Shown: in pieces, positions 26,987 through 37,791 of the stretch
Position numbering within the stretch: position 1 is the first letter of the stretch
Layout of the letters: each line of letters starts with the position of its first letter
DNA from: CBDHEY01 sp965262305
Lineage (GTDB): Bacteria; Pseudomonadota; Gammaproteobacteria; Pseudomonadales; Cellvibrionaceae
Assembly: GCA_965262305.1 (NCBI GenBank)
Contig: CBDHEY010000001.1
Span: 124,001 to 188,000 of the forward strand
Length of the DNA: 64,000 nucleotides
Direction: 5' to 3'
Position numbers and translations under genes: made by a program
The notes under the pieces: model-generated
The model's database searches: none
What the model was told of the DNA's origin: nothing
What the model saw: the letters and a program-made list of their open reading frames with translations, nothing else

Positions 26987-28471
26987 CTAAATCTCGTTGA
27001 TATTATGCCACTTTCTGCCGCCATTTCGGGCCATTAATTCGTCAGCGCCTACAGGACCTAAACTACCCGCAGGATAACCTTCTGCCTTCATGTCTGTGTC
27101 TTTCCAGGCTGTAAAGATCTCATCAACCCAACGCCATGCGGCCTCTACTTCTGCCGCACTGACAAATAGGGTTTGATCATTTCGCATCACGTCGAACAAC
27201 AAACGAGAATATGCATCGTGAGTCTGGGGTTTTGAACCATCACCAAAATGTAGGTTTAAGCATCCAGACTCAAGAGGAATTCCAGCTTCCAAACCCGCTA
27301 CCTTGTTCATGATTCTTAAGCGAATACCTTCATCGGGTTGCAAGCGAATAACTAAACGATTTGGTTTATGTTCGGTATGGTTTTGATCGAAGATTCGGTG
27401 ATGCGTCTGCTTGAATTGAACCACAATTTCGGAATGGCGTGACTTCAAACGCTTCCCGGTGCGTAAGAAAATCGGTACCCCAGACCAACGCCAATTTTCG
27501 ATTTGTGCTTGAATTGCGACATAAGTTTCTGTCTGGCTATTGGGGTCGATATCGTATTTTTCTGATTCTTCTTCAAGATAACCTGGTACTTCTTCGTTAT
27601 TGACTACGCCCCGCGTGTACTGACCGCGCACGGTCATAGTTTCAACGTCTTTAGTAGTGATTGGCTTCAAACCATTTAATACTTTGAGTTTCTCCGCCCT
27701 GACACTCGCAGCATTAAGACTAGAAGGCGGCTCCATTGCCAAAAGACAGAGTACTTGAAGAAGGTGATTTTGCACCATATCTCGGGTCGCGCCAGTCTGG
27801 TTATAAAAATCCCAACGGTTGCCGACGCCCACTGATTCTGAAACAGTTATCTCAACATGATCAATGTATTTCGAGTTCCATAAAGGCTCAAAAATGTCAT
27901 TAGCGAAACGCATAGCCATCAAGTTTTGTACAGTTTCTTTTCCAAGATAATGGTCAATGCGAAAAAGCTGCTCTTCCGGGAAGGTTCTTGCAAGCTCATC
28001 ATTAATCGCCAAAAAGGACTCTCGACTATCGCCAAGTGGCTTTTCAACAACAAGTCTTGTATTTTTACCAGCTAGGCCACACGCTTCTAGAGCCAAACAT
28101 ACTTTGCCAAATATTAAAGGTGGAATTGCAAGGTAAACGACCAATTGATAGCCATCGGTAAGCATTGATTCTTTAATTCCACCTAGCGATTCAGGGTTTG
28201 TAGCATCGCCTTGCGCAAAATAAATCTTGCTCGAAAAACTTTGCCACTTTTCTTCTGAATACAGCTCAGGAGCCACGCTCTTTTTCAACCAAGTATTAAT
28301 CTTTTCATGAAATTCTTCGCGCGATTGGCCTGTTCGTGCACTACCTATAATTTTAATGCCTTCTGGCATGCAATTGTTGAGTTCAAGATAATAAAGTGAA
28401 GGATATAACTTGCGTAAGGCGAGATCACCGTCGCCTCCAACAATGAGTAAATCTGTATTCATATGGTTCAT
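26987..28471 (-). CDS. zwf: Glucose-6-phosphate 1-dehydrogenase
   Basis: Oxidises glucose 6-phosphate to 6-phosphogluconolactone with NAD(P). The nucleotide-binding motif is GGDGDLALRKL, a variant of GASGDLAKRKL. The active-site RIDHYLGKE is intact and EKPLGDS is present. The reading frame opens with GTG at 28474; the ATG at 28471 is chosen, and another ATG at 28462 is possible. It is followed by edd after 116 bases. The usual lactonase gene pgl is absent between them. Confidence 0.95.
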   Translation of the reverse strand: MNHMNTDLLIVGGDGDLALRKLYPSLYYLELNNCMPEGIKIIGSARTGQSREEFHEKINTWLKKSVAPELYSEEKWQSFSSKIYFAQGDATNPESLGGIKESMLTDGYQLVVYLAIPPLIFGKVCLALEACGLAGKNTRLVVEKPLGDSRESFLAINDELARTFPEEQLFRIDHYLGKETVQNLMAMRFANDIFEPLWNSKYIDHVEITVSESVGVGNRWDFYNQTGATRDMVQNHLLQVLCLLAMEPPSSLNAASVRAEKLKVLNGLKPITTKDVETMTVRGQYTRGVVNNEEVPGYLEEESEKYDIDPNSQTETYVAIQAQIENWRWSGVPIFLRTGKRLKSRHSEIVVQFKQTHHRIFDQNHTEHKPNRLVIRLQPDEGIRLRIMNKVAGLEAGIPLESGCLNLHFGDGSKPQTHDAYSRLLFDVMRNDQTLFVSAAEVEAAWRWVDEIFTAWKDTDMKAEGYPAGSLGPVGADELMARNGGRKWHNINEI

Positions 28472-30040
<1,569 letters not shown>

Positions 30041-30073
30041 TGCATTAACTTTTAAGCACTAAGTTACTAAAAA

Positions 30074-30097
30074 GGGAGCGATTCGCTTCCTTTTTTT
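30074..30097 (+). terminator. Rho-independent terminator of gap
   Basis: GGGAGCG-ATT-CGCTTCC (one G-U pair) followed by seven T, 33 bases after the stop. Confidence 0.92.
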
Positions 30098-30205
30098 ATT
30101 TCACGCCATAATTTTAAAATTTTGCCTAGCCGTTGCAATTATTAAGCTAATATTCAGTCAAATAATACTAAGATTCGCCCAGTTTCATAAATTACATGGT
30201 GAACA

Positions 30206-30964
30206 ATGAATTCCTTCAAGTTACGTTTTTTTGTCAAGTTAATACTGATACTTATCATACAAGCGCTTTTCATTCAGCACTCATACGCAGGCTTAAAGCC
30301 AAATGAACTCTACAAAGCGACTTACAAGGGTAAACATTTAGGCATTCCCGTGACTATTACACGGACATTGGTTGAACAAAAAGACAGTAATTTTAAATTT
30401 CAATTGAAAGCAGAAGGCTTCCCTGGAAGCATAACAGAAACAAGCTTTTTTGCGTTCAACGACAATAGCCTAAAGCCATTCTCCTATAAATATAAGCAGC
30501 GATTATTTGGCATAGAAAAAAAACGAAGCGTTGCTTTTGATTGGGAGAGTAAACAAGCTTATTACAAAAAAGATGGCAAATTAAAAAAGACCCACGAATT
30601 AACAAAGGGCATTCAAGATCAATCTCTTTACCAGTTGCAATTGCTTTTCGACCTTAATCAAAAATCCGAAACCTTCGACTATGACTTCATCCGGAAATCG
30701 AGAAAAAAATCGATGCAGTTTCATATCGTCACCAAAGATCAGTTTTACTTCTTAGGTGAAAAAAAATACCCGGCATGGCGAGTAGAAGTCGTTCGAAAGA
30801 AAGAAGAAAAGCAAAAAACCGTTTTTACGGTTATTCCAGAACTCTATTTTCAGATAGCAGAAATTACCCAAATTGAAAAAGACGGTTCAAGTTACAAAGT
30901 ATCACTCACGAATATTGAAATTAACGACGATAAAACACGTAAGTTTTTTAAACTATCTGAATAA
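30206..30964 (+). CDS. DUF3108 domain secreted protein
   Basis: A 252-residue exported protein with a hydrophobic signal sequence (about residues 6-29, ending HSYAG). The remainder matches the DUF3108 pattern: an early GLKPNELYKATYKGKHLGIPV, a central SVAFDWESKQAYY and a lysine-rich body, predicted all-beta. The family's function is not known; members are periplasmic and often sit near purine genes, which is not the case here. It is 69 bases upstream of the cyclase-FHA gene and could be co-transcribed with it. Confidence 0.75.
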   Translation: MNSFKLRFFVKLILILIIQALFIQHSYAGLKPNELYKATYKGKHLGIPVTITRTLVEQKDSNFKFQLKAEGFPGSITETSFFAFNDNSLKPFSYKYKQRLFGIEKKRSVAFDWESKQAYYKKDGKLKKTHELTKGIQDQSLYQLQLLFDLNQKSETFDYDFIRKSRKKSMQFHIVTKDQFYFLGEKKYPAWRVEVVRKKEEKQKTVFTVIPELYFQIAEITQIEKDGSSYKVSLTNIEINDDKTRKFFKLSE

Positions 30965-31032
30965 TGCAGCTTTACCAATAGACACCATTTGGTATCATCT
31001 AAGCGGGCTTTTTAAAAAAAGAATACTGATTG

Positions 31033-31917
31033 ATGTCCGCCAATTCTGCATATGCTGCAATACTTTTTACCGATATTGTTGGCAGTTCAAAACTATACAC
31101 CCAATTGGGTAATATTGACGCAAAAAAAACAATTGATCGCGTTATAGACAATATTATTCAAATTCTTCCAGAATTTCGCGGCAGGTTAATCAAAACCATC
31201 GGCGACGAAGTCATGGCAGCATTCCATAACATTGATGAAGCATTTCAATGTGCCATAAAGGTCAATTCAAAAGTTTCAGAAATAAATCTTAAATTAAGAA
31301 CAGGTGTTTGTTTCGGTGAAGTAATTATTGATCAAGCCGATTTCTTTGGCGACGTTGTCAACAATGCTGCCTTTTTGACACGAACAGCCCATGCTGGACA
31401 AATCTTAACAGATGAAAGTACTTATGCACTGTTGCCTGATACACACAAATTTCGATGCGAATTATTTGATCAAATTAAGCTAAAAGGAAAACGAAAAAAA
31501 ACGCTTATCTACCGCTTTAATTGGGAAGAAGATAATTTCTCACTAAGCGCGACACAGCTAGCACGCCCTGCCGAACCAACAGATTTGATAGCGAACAAAA
31601 AACTGATAATCATTGTCAACGGTCGAACAATTGAAGTAACACCAGAATCTGAAGCTTTTACAATTGGGCGTGATGCCTCTGCCGTTAACTTATTTGTAAC
31701 AGATATTAATACTTCGAGAAAGCACTGCTCTATTTATCATCACCGAGATAAGTTTATTTTCGAGGATCATAGCAGTAACGGTTCTTATTTGTATCCATCG
31801 TCTGGCCGAAAAGTTTTTCTAAGACGAGAAACAACGCCTCTGTCTCTCACTGGGTTAATATCATTAGGGCTACCAAAAGAATCTGCGAAAACCATGTTGC
31901 AATATCAGCTTGTTTAA
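31033..31917 (+). CDS. Class III nucleotide cyclase-like domain fused to FHA domain
   Basis: Residues 1-165 form a class III adenylate/guanylate cyclase catalytic domain. Metal-binding Asp14 (FTDIVGSS) and Asp58 (TIGDEVMAAF), Lys54 and Asp107 for base recognition, and transition-state Asn110 (VVNNAAFL) are present. The arginine that normally follows at N+4 is Phe114. Residues about 190-290 form an FHA phosphothreonine-binding domain: TIGRD, SRKHCSIYHH and SSNGSYLY. There is no membrane segment. The ATG at 31033 is taken; the TTG just before it is in frame. Low or altered cyclase activity, controlled by a phosphorylated partner, is inference. Confidence 0.85.
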   Translation: MSANSAYAAILFTDIVGSSKLYTQLGNIDAKKTIDRVIDNIIQILPEFRGRLIKTIGDEVMAAFHNIDEAFQCAIKVNSKVSEINLKLRTGVCFGEVIIDQADFFGDVVNNAAFLTRTAHAGQILTDESTYALLPDTHKFRCELFDQIKLKGKRKKTLIYRFNWEEDNFSLSATQLARPAEPTDLIANKKLIIIVNGRTIEVTPESEAFTIGRDASAVNLFVTDINTSRKHCSIYHHRDKFIFEDHSSNGSYLYPSSGRKVFLRRETTPLSLTGLISLGLPKESAKTMLQYQLV

Positions 31918-32302
31918 AAGCAGTAATTTCTCATCCTCTCCTACACATAAAACATCTTTTATTCAATTTTACATGCCAATAGATATATAAAGCTTCCTGA
32001 AAAGAACAAAAAGCCATATAAAAACAAATCTTACTTAGATGTTTTTGGAATATTGTGACCTAGTAGATTTTTTAGACATCATAAGGTGTTGATTTAAGTA
32101 ACACACCCATTTTTCTGACGTTAGGGATTACTTACCACCAGATTTAGAGTTTTGGCAAGTTTGCGAAGCAGTTCAAACTTTGCTCAAACTTCATTGCCAC
32201 TTTTCGCCATTAATGATACCCAATTGATCTAATTGAATCCCTTTTTTAATCCAGAAAATAAGGTAAATTTCTACCATACTTTCTTCAAACGAAGAGGACA
32301 AA
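31918..32302. other. Intergenic region, cyclase-FHA / hypothetical exported protein
   Basis: About 385 bases, AT-rich. An imperfect inverted repeat GCAAGTTTG/CAAACTTTGC near 32155-32205 could fold. A good ribosome site (AGAGGA) lies before the next ATG. Nothing else was recognised. Confidence 0.5.
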
Positions 32303-32803
32303 ATGAACAGATTAATTGCTTACAAACATATTTACTCGGTGATAATAAGCTCGGTTGCAGTAGTTTGTATGAATGCTTTTGCTGATCGTTTTAACCGATT
32401 TAACGATGCTTCACCATTTTTCTATGCTGATGCTATATCTGGAAAAGAGTACAACTTTTTTAACTCTCAATTGGTACCGATACACTTAATGGATACTAAA
32501 ACATTGTTTATGGCAGCAGAAGCAGAACGAGATCAAGGTATGCATGTGCATCAAAAGCTATTAAACAATCGCTGGCTTGCAGAAGACTCTAGAAACACAC
32601 ATAGCGGAATGAAAGCGTTTAGACGCTTTTGCCGACTAAATTTGAAATATTATTTTACAAAAAACCGTGATGATAGAGGTGTAAAAATAGAGCATGACTT
32701 TTACGACAATACTCTATCTATCTCTAATTTAAATAATTACACACTTTCGCTTGGAGAGAACAAGGCAACAATTAAATACAGACAACGATTTAATTTATTT
32801 TAA
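32303..32803 (+). CDS. Hypothetical exported protein
   Basis: Unrecognised 166-residue protein. The N-terminus is a plausible signal peptide (hydrophobic VIISSVAVVCMNAFA, cleavage near residue 27). The mature part is rich in Phe, Tyr, Asn and Arg, ends in alternating strands (KIEHDFYDNTLSISNLNNYTLSLG) and finishes with Phe, as beta-barrel edge strands often do. AGAGGA is placed well for the ATG. It is a single gene with its own terminator. An outer-membrane or periplasmic location is inference. Confidence 0.6.
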   Translation: MNRLIAYKHIYSVIISSVAVVCMNAFADRFNRFNDASPFFYADAISGKEYNFFNSQLVPIHLMDTKTLFMAAEAERDQGMHVHQKLLNNRWLAEDSRNTHSGMKAFRRFCRLNLKYYFTKNRDDRGVKIEHDFYDNTLSISNLNNYTLSLGENKATIKYRQRFNLF

Positions 32804-32822
32804 CCCTCACAGGTTTCCTCGT

Positions 32823-32861
32823 GCAGACGTGGTCTCCCCCCACCCTGAATTTAGCGTCTGC
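32823..32861 (+). repeat. Hairpin with C-rich loop before the terminator
   Basis: GCAGACG (32823-32829) and CGTCTGC (32855-32861) are perfect complements around a 25-base loop that contains a run of six C. It lies between the stop codon and the terminator, and might stabilise the transcript or form part of a 3'-derived small RNA. Confidence 0.45.
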
Positions 32862-32865
32862 AACT

Positions 32866-32893
32866 GTCCCGCTTTTTTAAGCGGGACTTTTTT
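32866..32893 (+). terminator. Strong rho-independent terminator
   Basis: GTCCCGCTT-TTTT-AAGCGGGAC followed by six T. It closes the hypothetical exported protein gene. Confidence 0.95.
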
Positions 32894-33037
32894 ATGCGTA
32901 GACTATGTCCAACTTTTAAAACAGTTAAATGAAACCTTTCCCAAGATCATACAGTGAATTAGTTTTTACATAAATTTTCAATTTACATCTGATAAGAATA
33001 AAATAACCCACTTTTCACTCAATCTAGTTAGCACTAA

Positions 33038-33487
33038 ATGACAGAAGACACTCAAATAGTTTACGCGCCTTTATGGCGGAGATTTGCAGCTATGATATAT
33101 GATAGCTTTATCATTCTTGCGATTAGTATGGCTTATGGTGCAATTTCACTTCTAATTTATACGTCAATTTTTCAAAAAGAAAATACGGATTACACTCCAG
33201 TATTAGACGGGTATTTTTTTCAACTTGGGTGGTTGTTTACAATAGTAGGGTTTTATAGCTTTTTTTGGCACAACGCTGGCCAAACTGTCGGAATGAGAGC
33301 TTGGAAAATTCGAATCCAAAACGAAAAAGGACTTCGACCAGGTTATATGACATGTGTATTTAGATTTTTCTTGTCAATTCCCAGTTTATTATTTTTGGGG
33401 TTAGGTTACTTTTACGCAATTTTAGACCCAAAGAGACGTGGCCTTCATGATCTAATCAGTAAAACAGAAACTGTTTATCAAAAATGA
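33038..33487 (+). CDS. RDD family membrane protein
   Basis: A 149-residue membrane protein with three to four hydrophobic segments. It has the RDD family layout: an N-terminal PLWRRFAAMIYDSFIILAI (the Arg-Asp pair of the family), a central AGQTVGMRAWKIRIQNEKG turn and a C-terminal DPKRRGLHDLISKT. The function of the family is not settled; transport has been proposed. It converges on lptG with 2 bases between the stops. Confidence 0.85.
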   Translation: MTEDTQIVYAPLWRRFAAMIYDSFIILAISMAYGAISLLIYTSIFQKENTDYTPVLDGYFFQLGWLFTIVGFYSFFWHNAGQTVGMRAWKIRIQNEKGLRPGYMTCVFRFFLSIPSLLFLGLGYFYAILDPKRRGLHDLISKTETVYQK

Positions 33488-33489
33488 GA

Positions 33490-34548
33490 CTACTCTGCTC
33501 TACGAAGCACAAAAATGCCAGCAAAGAAGGAAACCACAATAGGAATGACAACTGCGACCAGCGGAGAAAATCCCCAGACAATACTTGCTGGCCCAAGAAG
33601 CATTTGCGCCATTTGGAAAATTAAACCAACCAAAACACCCACAAAAACCCGAAAACCCATAGTTACCTGTCTTAACGGGCCAAGCACAAATGAAATTGCA
33701 ATCATAACCAAACTTAAAGTCGCGAATGGTTGTAACGTTTTTTGCCAAAACGCTAATCGATAGTCGCTAGATTCTAGATTTTCTTTATCTAAGTAGTTTG
33801 CGTAATCATAAAGCCGTTTTATCGGCAGCTCATCCGGCTTCAACACCAACACATTTAAGAGCTCAGGAGAGACTTCAGTATACCAGCGTCTCGTGGTAAA
33901 TCCTGTTTGCTCTATTCTATCCTCATAGAAATGCGTTTCTGTTCCTTCTTGTTCGAACCAATAGTCACCCTGATAAATGGCAGAATCGACAAAACTCACT
34001 TTTTCCAACTCTTTATTATTATCAAAAATGAATCGCGTTACCCCGTAAAGTTTCCCATTAGGCAATACAGCATTGAAATGCATAAATTCATTGCCTTCCC
34101 GATTCCAAAGCCCTCGTTCACTATCCAAAGATTGGCGATGGCCTTGAGCAAGCGCTTTTTGACTATCTGCATACTGCCCAGAAAAAGGGGCTATATACTC
34201 ACCGACAAGCGTACCCAAAAAAATGAGAAGTAAAATGGGTCGAAATACGCTCCATATAATTTGGCGAAGGTTCACCCCTGCAGCTCTCATCACAACAAGC
34301 TCACTAGAGCTAGCTAACGTCCCCAAACCTACTAAGCAACCAACCAGTGCTGAAAGAGGAATAAATTCATAGACAACACTGGGAATACTAAAAAAAGAGA
34401 AAGCTAAAGCCTGGGGGAAACCATAGCTGCCTTTGAGACTATTTAACTGATTGACTAATTCAAAAATTGTATCAAGAGCAACGATAACGAATAGAACACC
34501 CAGCACAGATGCGAGAACGGTACGGCCGATATAGCGTTTTATTTTCAT
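33490..34548 (-). CDS. lptG: LPS export ABC transporter permease LptG
   Basis: Inner-membrane half of the LptB2FG transporter that extracts lipopolysaccharide. It has six membrane segments with a large periplasmic domain between segments 3 and 4. The ATG at 34548 (MKIKRYIGRTVL) is preferred over the longer frame opening at 34668, because the extra 40 residues overlap lptF and do not look like LptG. From that ATG it is 352 residues, the family length. The lptF stop is two bases upstream, so the pair is translationally linked. Confidence 0.93.
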   Translation of the reverse strand: MKIKRYIGRTVLASVLGVLFVIVALDTIFELVNQLNSLKGSYGFPQALAFSFFSIPSVVYEFIPLSALVGCLVGLGTLASSSELVVMRAAGVNLRQIIWSVFRPILLLIFLGTLVGEYIAPFSGQYADSQKALAQGHRQSLDSERGLWNREGNEFMHFNAVLPNGKLYGVTRFIFDNNKELEKVSFVDSAIYQGDYWFEQEGTETHFYEDRIEQTGFTTRRWYTEVSPELLNVLVLKPDELPIKRLYDYANYLDKENLESSDYRLAFWQKTLQPFATLSLVMIAISFVLGPLRQVTMGFRVFVGVLVGLIFQMAQMLLGPASIVWGFSPLVAVVIPIVVSFFAGIFVLRRAE

Positions 34549-34550
34549 GA

Positions 34551-35675
34551 CTACACCAACTGCGCCTCTCGCTCTGATCTTGCAAACAGCTGCTTTACGC
34601 GATTCGATAGATTCGGAAAATTGAACAAAAATAATGCAAAAAGGAAAAACACACCATGAACCCACCAAAGTAGTAACACACTATCTCCACCGTGTTTTTC
34701 TGCTTGACGTCGCGCGGCTTCTAGAAGGACAACATAAATTATATATATCAAAATCGCGGGTAGAATCTTTCCATATCGGCCTTTACGAGGTTTGGTTCTG
34801 CTCAAAGGCAGCGCGAGGAATGCAGTGACTAGAACCAAAACCGTATGAGAAAAACGCCAGTGCAACGCAACCTGAGCTTCTTTACTGTCATCGTTTAATA
34901 ATTGAATAAAAGACATTCCTTCGGTTTCTTTTCTTTTCGGCAAAGAGTAAGTAGGTTGAGGAAGCAACTGATGGTATTCTTCAAACTCAATGAGTTCATA
35001 ATCTGATTGCCCTGGTACTCCCGTGTAACGACGACCATCAACTAGAACGAGGTATTTTCTGCCTGTTTTTTCGTCGACTTGCGTCCGCCCTTTATTTGCA
35101 ATCAATATGGATTGTGTTGCGCCATTGGCTCCCTGCTCCATTTGAGCGACAAACACATCTTTTAAGCGCTTACGGTCATCGCTAATTTCACCGGCATAAC
35201 TGATGCTCTTACCATCATCTGACTCAACAAAACGGGCCGCCGTGATGGTCTCAAACTCTGTTCGTGCTCGTTGTTCCGCCAAAATTTTATGAGTAGTCTT
35301 ATAGCCTTCTGGCGCTAAATAGTTACTGATTAAACCCACCATAATCGCAACAGGAACAGAGAACATTAACGTAAACATTAGCAATTTTTTTTCACTAAAA
35401 CCGCATGCTGATAATACCGTCATCTCACTCTCCACATGAAGACGGCCATAACTAAATAGTATTCCGATAAATAAACCCAAAGATAAAATAAGCTCTAAAA
35501 AACGCAACGCCATAAATCCAATTACAGTGAATAACACTCCTGCATCGAGTTGACCTGAGGCCGCCTGTGTAAGGAGCTTTGCAAAACGGCCGCTTAAGAT
35601 TATAAGCAACAAGATTAAGCTTATCGCCAACATAGTCGTTAAGACTTCACGTGCGAGATAGCGGAAAATGATCAA
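34551..35675 (-). CDS. lptF: LPS export ABC transporter permease LptF
   Basis: Partner permease of LptG. The family start IIFRYLAREVLTTMLAIS, the conserved FLELILSLGLFIGILFSYGRL and the cytoplasmic coupling region SEMTVLSACGFSEKKLL are clear. It has six membrane segments and 374 residues. It is divergent from pepA across 155 bases, the common gammaproteobacterial arrangement. Confidence 0.95.
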   Translation of the reverse strand: MIIFRYLAREVLTTMLAISLILLLIILSGRFAKLLTQAASGQLDAGVLFTVIGFMALRFLELILSLGLFIGILFSYGRLHVESEMTVLSACGFSEKKLLMFTLMFSVPVAIMVGLISNYLAPEGYKTTHKILAEQRARTEFETITAARFVESDDGKSISYAGEISDDRKRLKDVFVAQMEQGANGATQSILIANKGRTQVDEKTGRKYLVLVDGRRYTGVPGQSDYELIEFEEYHQLLPQPTYSLPKRKETEGMSFIQLLNDDSKEAQVALHWRFSHTVLVLVTAFLALPLSRTKPRKGRYGKILPAILIYIIYVVLLEAARRQAEKHGGDSVLLLWWVHGVFFLFALFLFNFPNLSNRVKQLFARSEREAQLV

Positions 35676-35830
35676 GTAGAATCCTAAATTTTAGTAAACA
35701 AAATTAATTTATTAAGAAATCCTTCATCCATGTTCGGTAATTCGTTTAAACTAATTAATTATCTCATGTTTTTTAGAATAATAAATTAATCAGAACTCTG
35801 CAAAACAAGATTGAAAGGGCTACATCTTAA

Positions 35831-37318
35831 ATGAACTTCATAGCAAAAAAAATTGATCTCCTAAAACTCAAAACACAGTGCGCCATAGTTTTTGTCGAAG
35901 ACGATGTTTTATCTGATTCTGCAAAATGGCTTGATAAACAATCTAATAACCAACTTAGCCAACTAATAGAACTTGGTGATTTGGGAGAAAAAGAAGGATC
36001 TTCAGTCTTGTTGTTTCCAGGCTCATCTCTTTCTAAACAAATTCAACGTATTTTAGTGGTAAAACTGAACAAAAAGAAATCAAAAGACAAAAATACACAG
36101 GAATCTTGGTCAGAAATATCGACTAGCATCGTCAAAAAATTAAGTGCACTAAAAATCGAAGAAACAGTTGTGTGTGTCGATAATTTACTAGAAGTTGATG
36201 CGAAGGAATATGCGTCAATAATCGCATGTGCTGCAGTAAAACAAAGCTACCAATACACCGCAACGAAACCATCTTCAAAAACGGAAAAATCATCCTTGAA
36301 ACTTACGCTTTGTGCGTCAGACACTGCAATAATCAAAGCGTTCAAGCTAGGTTTAACCAAAGGCAAGACTCTTGGCCTTGGTATTAATATGGCTCGAGAA
36401 TTAGGTAACCTTCCAGGAAACGTATGCACCCCGACATATCTCGCTAATATTGCCAAAAATCTCAGTAAAGAAAGTGCAGCTTTAAGTTTAAAGATATTAA
36501 CTGAAGCTCAAATGCAAAAACTAAAAATGGGCTCTTTGCTGTCCGTATCGGCAGGAAGTGAAGAAGAAGCCAAATTGATCGTTATGGAATACAAGGGATC
36601 GCAAAGTAAATCCAAACCATTTGTACTCGTCGGTAAGGGAATTACTTTCGACACAGGCGGCATTAGTTTGAAACCTGGAAGTGCAATGGATGAAATGAAA
36701 TTTGATATGTGCGGAGCAGCGAGTGTCTTCGGCGTTATGAAAACACTGATTGAAATGCAAGCAAAAGTCAACGTAATTGGCATTGTAGCCGCGGCAGAAA
36801 ATATGCCGTCGGGCAAGGCAACGAAGCCTGGCGATGTGGTCACGTCTATGTCTGGACAAACAATTGAAATTCTCAATACAGATGCAGAAGGCCGCCTCGT
36901 ATTGTGTGATGCGTTAACTTATGCCGAGCGCTACAAGCCAAAATCGGTCATTGATATTGCGACATTAACAGGCGCCTGCGTAATTGCACTTGGATCACAC
37001 GCCACTGGGCTATATGCAAATGATCAAGAATTAGCCGACGCGCTACTTGAGTCTGGAATCAACAGCCAAGACAAAGCTTGGCAAATGCCCTTATGGGATG
37101 ACTATCAAAAACAACTTGATAGTAATTTTGCCGATATGGCCAACATCGGCGGAAGGGAAGCTGGAAGTGTAACTGCAGCATGTTTCCTATCACGATACAC
37201 CAAAAACTATCCATGGGCCCATTTGGATATTGCTGGTACAGCATGGAAAAGCGGCGCAGCCAAGGGAGCGACTGGCAGGCCCGTTGCACTATTAGTAGAC
37301 TATTTGCTTAATAACTGA
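35831..37318 (+). CDS. pepA: Leucyl aminopeptidase PepA
   Basis: Two-metal M17 aminopeptidase, cytosolic and hexameric. The metal and catalytic motifs are in KGITFDTGGISLK, MKFDMCGAA and the signature NTDAEGRLVLCDAL. The N-terminal regulatory domain spans about residues 1-170. In relatives PepA also binds DNA as a repressor. It is divergent from lptFG and followed by holC and valS. Confidence 0.96.
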   Translation: MNFIAKKIDLLKLKTQCAIVFVEDDVLSDSAKWLDKQSNNQLSQLIELGDLGEKEGSSVLLFPGSSLSKQIQRILVVKLNKKKSKDKNTQESWSEISTSIVKKLSALKIEETVVCVDNLLEVDAKEYASIIACAAVKQSYQYTATKPSSKTEKSSLKLTLCASDTAIIKAFKLGLTKGKTLGLGINMARELGNLPGNVCTPTYLANIAKNLSKESAALSLKILTEAQMQKLKMGSLLSVSAGSEEEAKLIVMEYKGSQSKSKPFVLVGKGITFDTGGISLKPGSAMDEMKFDMCGAASVFGVMKTLIEMQAKVNVIGIVAAAENMPSGKATKPGDVVTSMSGQTIEILNTDAEGRLVLCDALTYAERYKPKSVIDIATLTGACVIALGSHATGLYANDQELADALLESGINSQDKAWQMPLWDDYQKQLDSNFADMANIGGREAGSVTAACFLSRYTKNYPWAHLDIAGTAWKSGAAKGATGRPVALLVDYLLNN

Positions 37319-37338
37319 TTTGATAACGGCATCGCGGC

Positions 37339-37779
37339 ATGACTCGTGTGGATTTTTATATACTTCAAAACCAGTCGGCAATCGACCGCTTAACATTCGC
37401 GTGCCGTCTAGCCGAAAAGGCTGTTAACCAAGGAAACCTGATTTCAATTATGTCGGAAAACTCGGAGCAATCAGATCAACTGGATAGCCTATTATGGTCA
37501 TTTAAACCAGAATCCTTTGTTCCGCATACGAAATTCAGCGAAATATCCTCAACCGAAAACCCAGACATTAAAACACCGGTTGTCATTTGCACAGAAAAAC
37601 CCGCACCAGATCACCACGATGTGATGATCAACTTACAACCAGGTATTCCAGGGCAGTTTAGTCGCTTTAAACGATTGATCGAAATAGTCATTCAAGAGCA
37701 AAGTATCTTGAATACAACACGACAAAACTATAAATTTTACAGTGATCGCGGCTATCCGATTTATCATCACAAAATTTGA
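37339..37779 (+). CDS. holC: DNA polymerase III chi subunit
   Basis: Clamp-loader accessory subunit that contacts SSB. The 146-residue product begins TRVDFYILQNQ and has the characteristic ACRLAEKAVNQGNLISIM followed by LDSLLWSFKPESFVPH. It lies 20 bases after pepA, the conserved order pepA-holC-(hypothetical)-valS. Confidence 0.92.
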   Translation: MTRVDFYILQNQSAIDRLTFACRLAEKAVNQGNLISIMSENSEQSDQLDSLLWSFKPESFVPHTKFSEISSTENPDIKTPVVICTEKPAPDHHDVMINLQPGIPGQFSRFKRLIEIVIQEQSILNTTRQNYKFYSDRGYPIYHHKI

Positions 37780-37791
37780 GCGGTTATTAAA

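Noticed and set aside
30873..31112. Frame overlapping the DUF3108 and cyclase genes
   Set aside because: Overlaps two well-supported genes in another frame and has no ribosome site.
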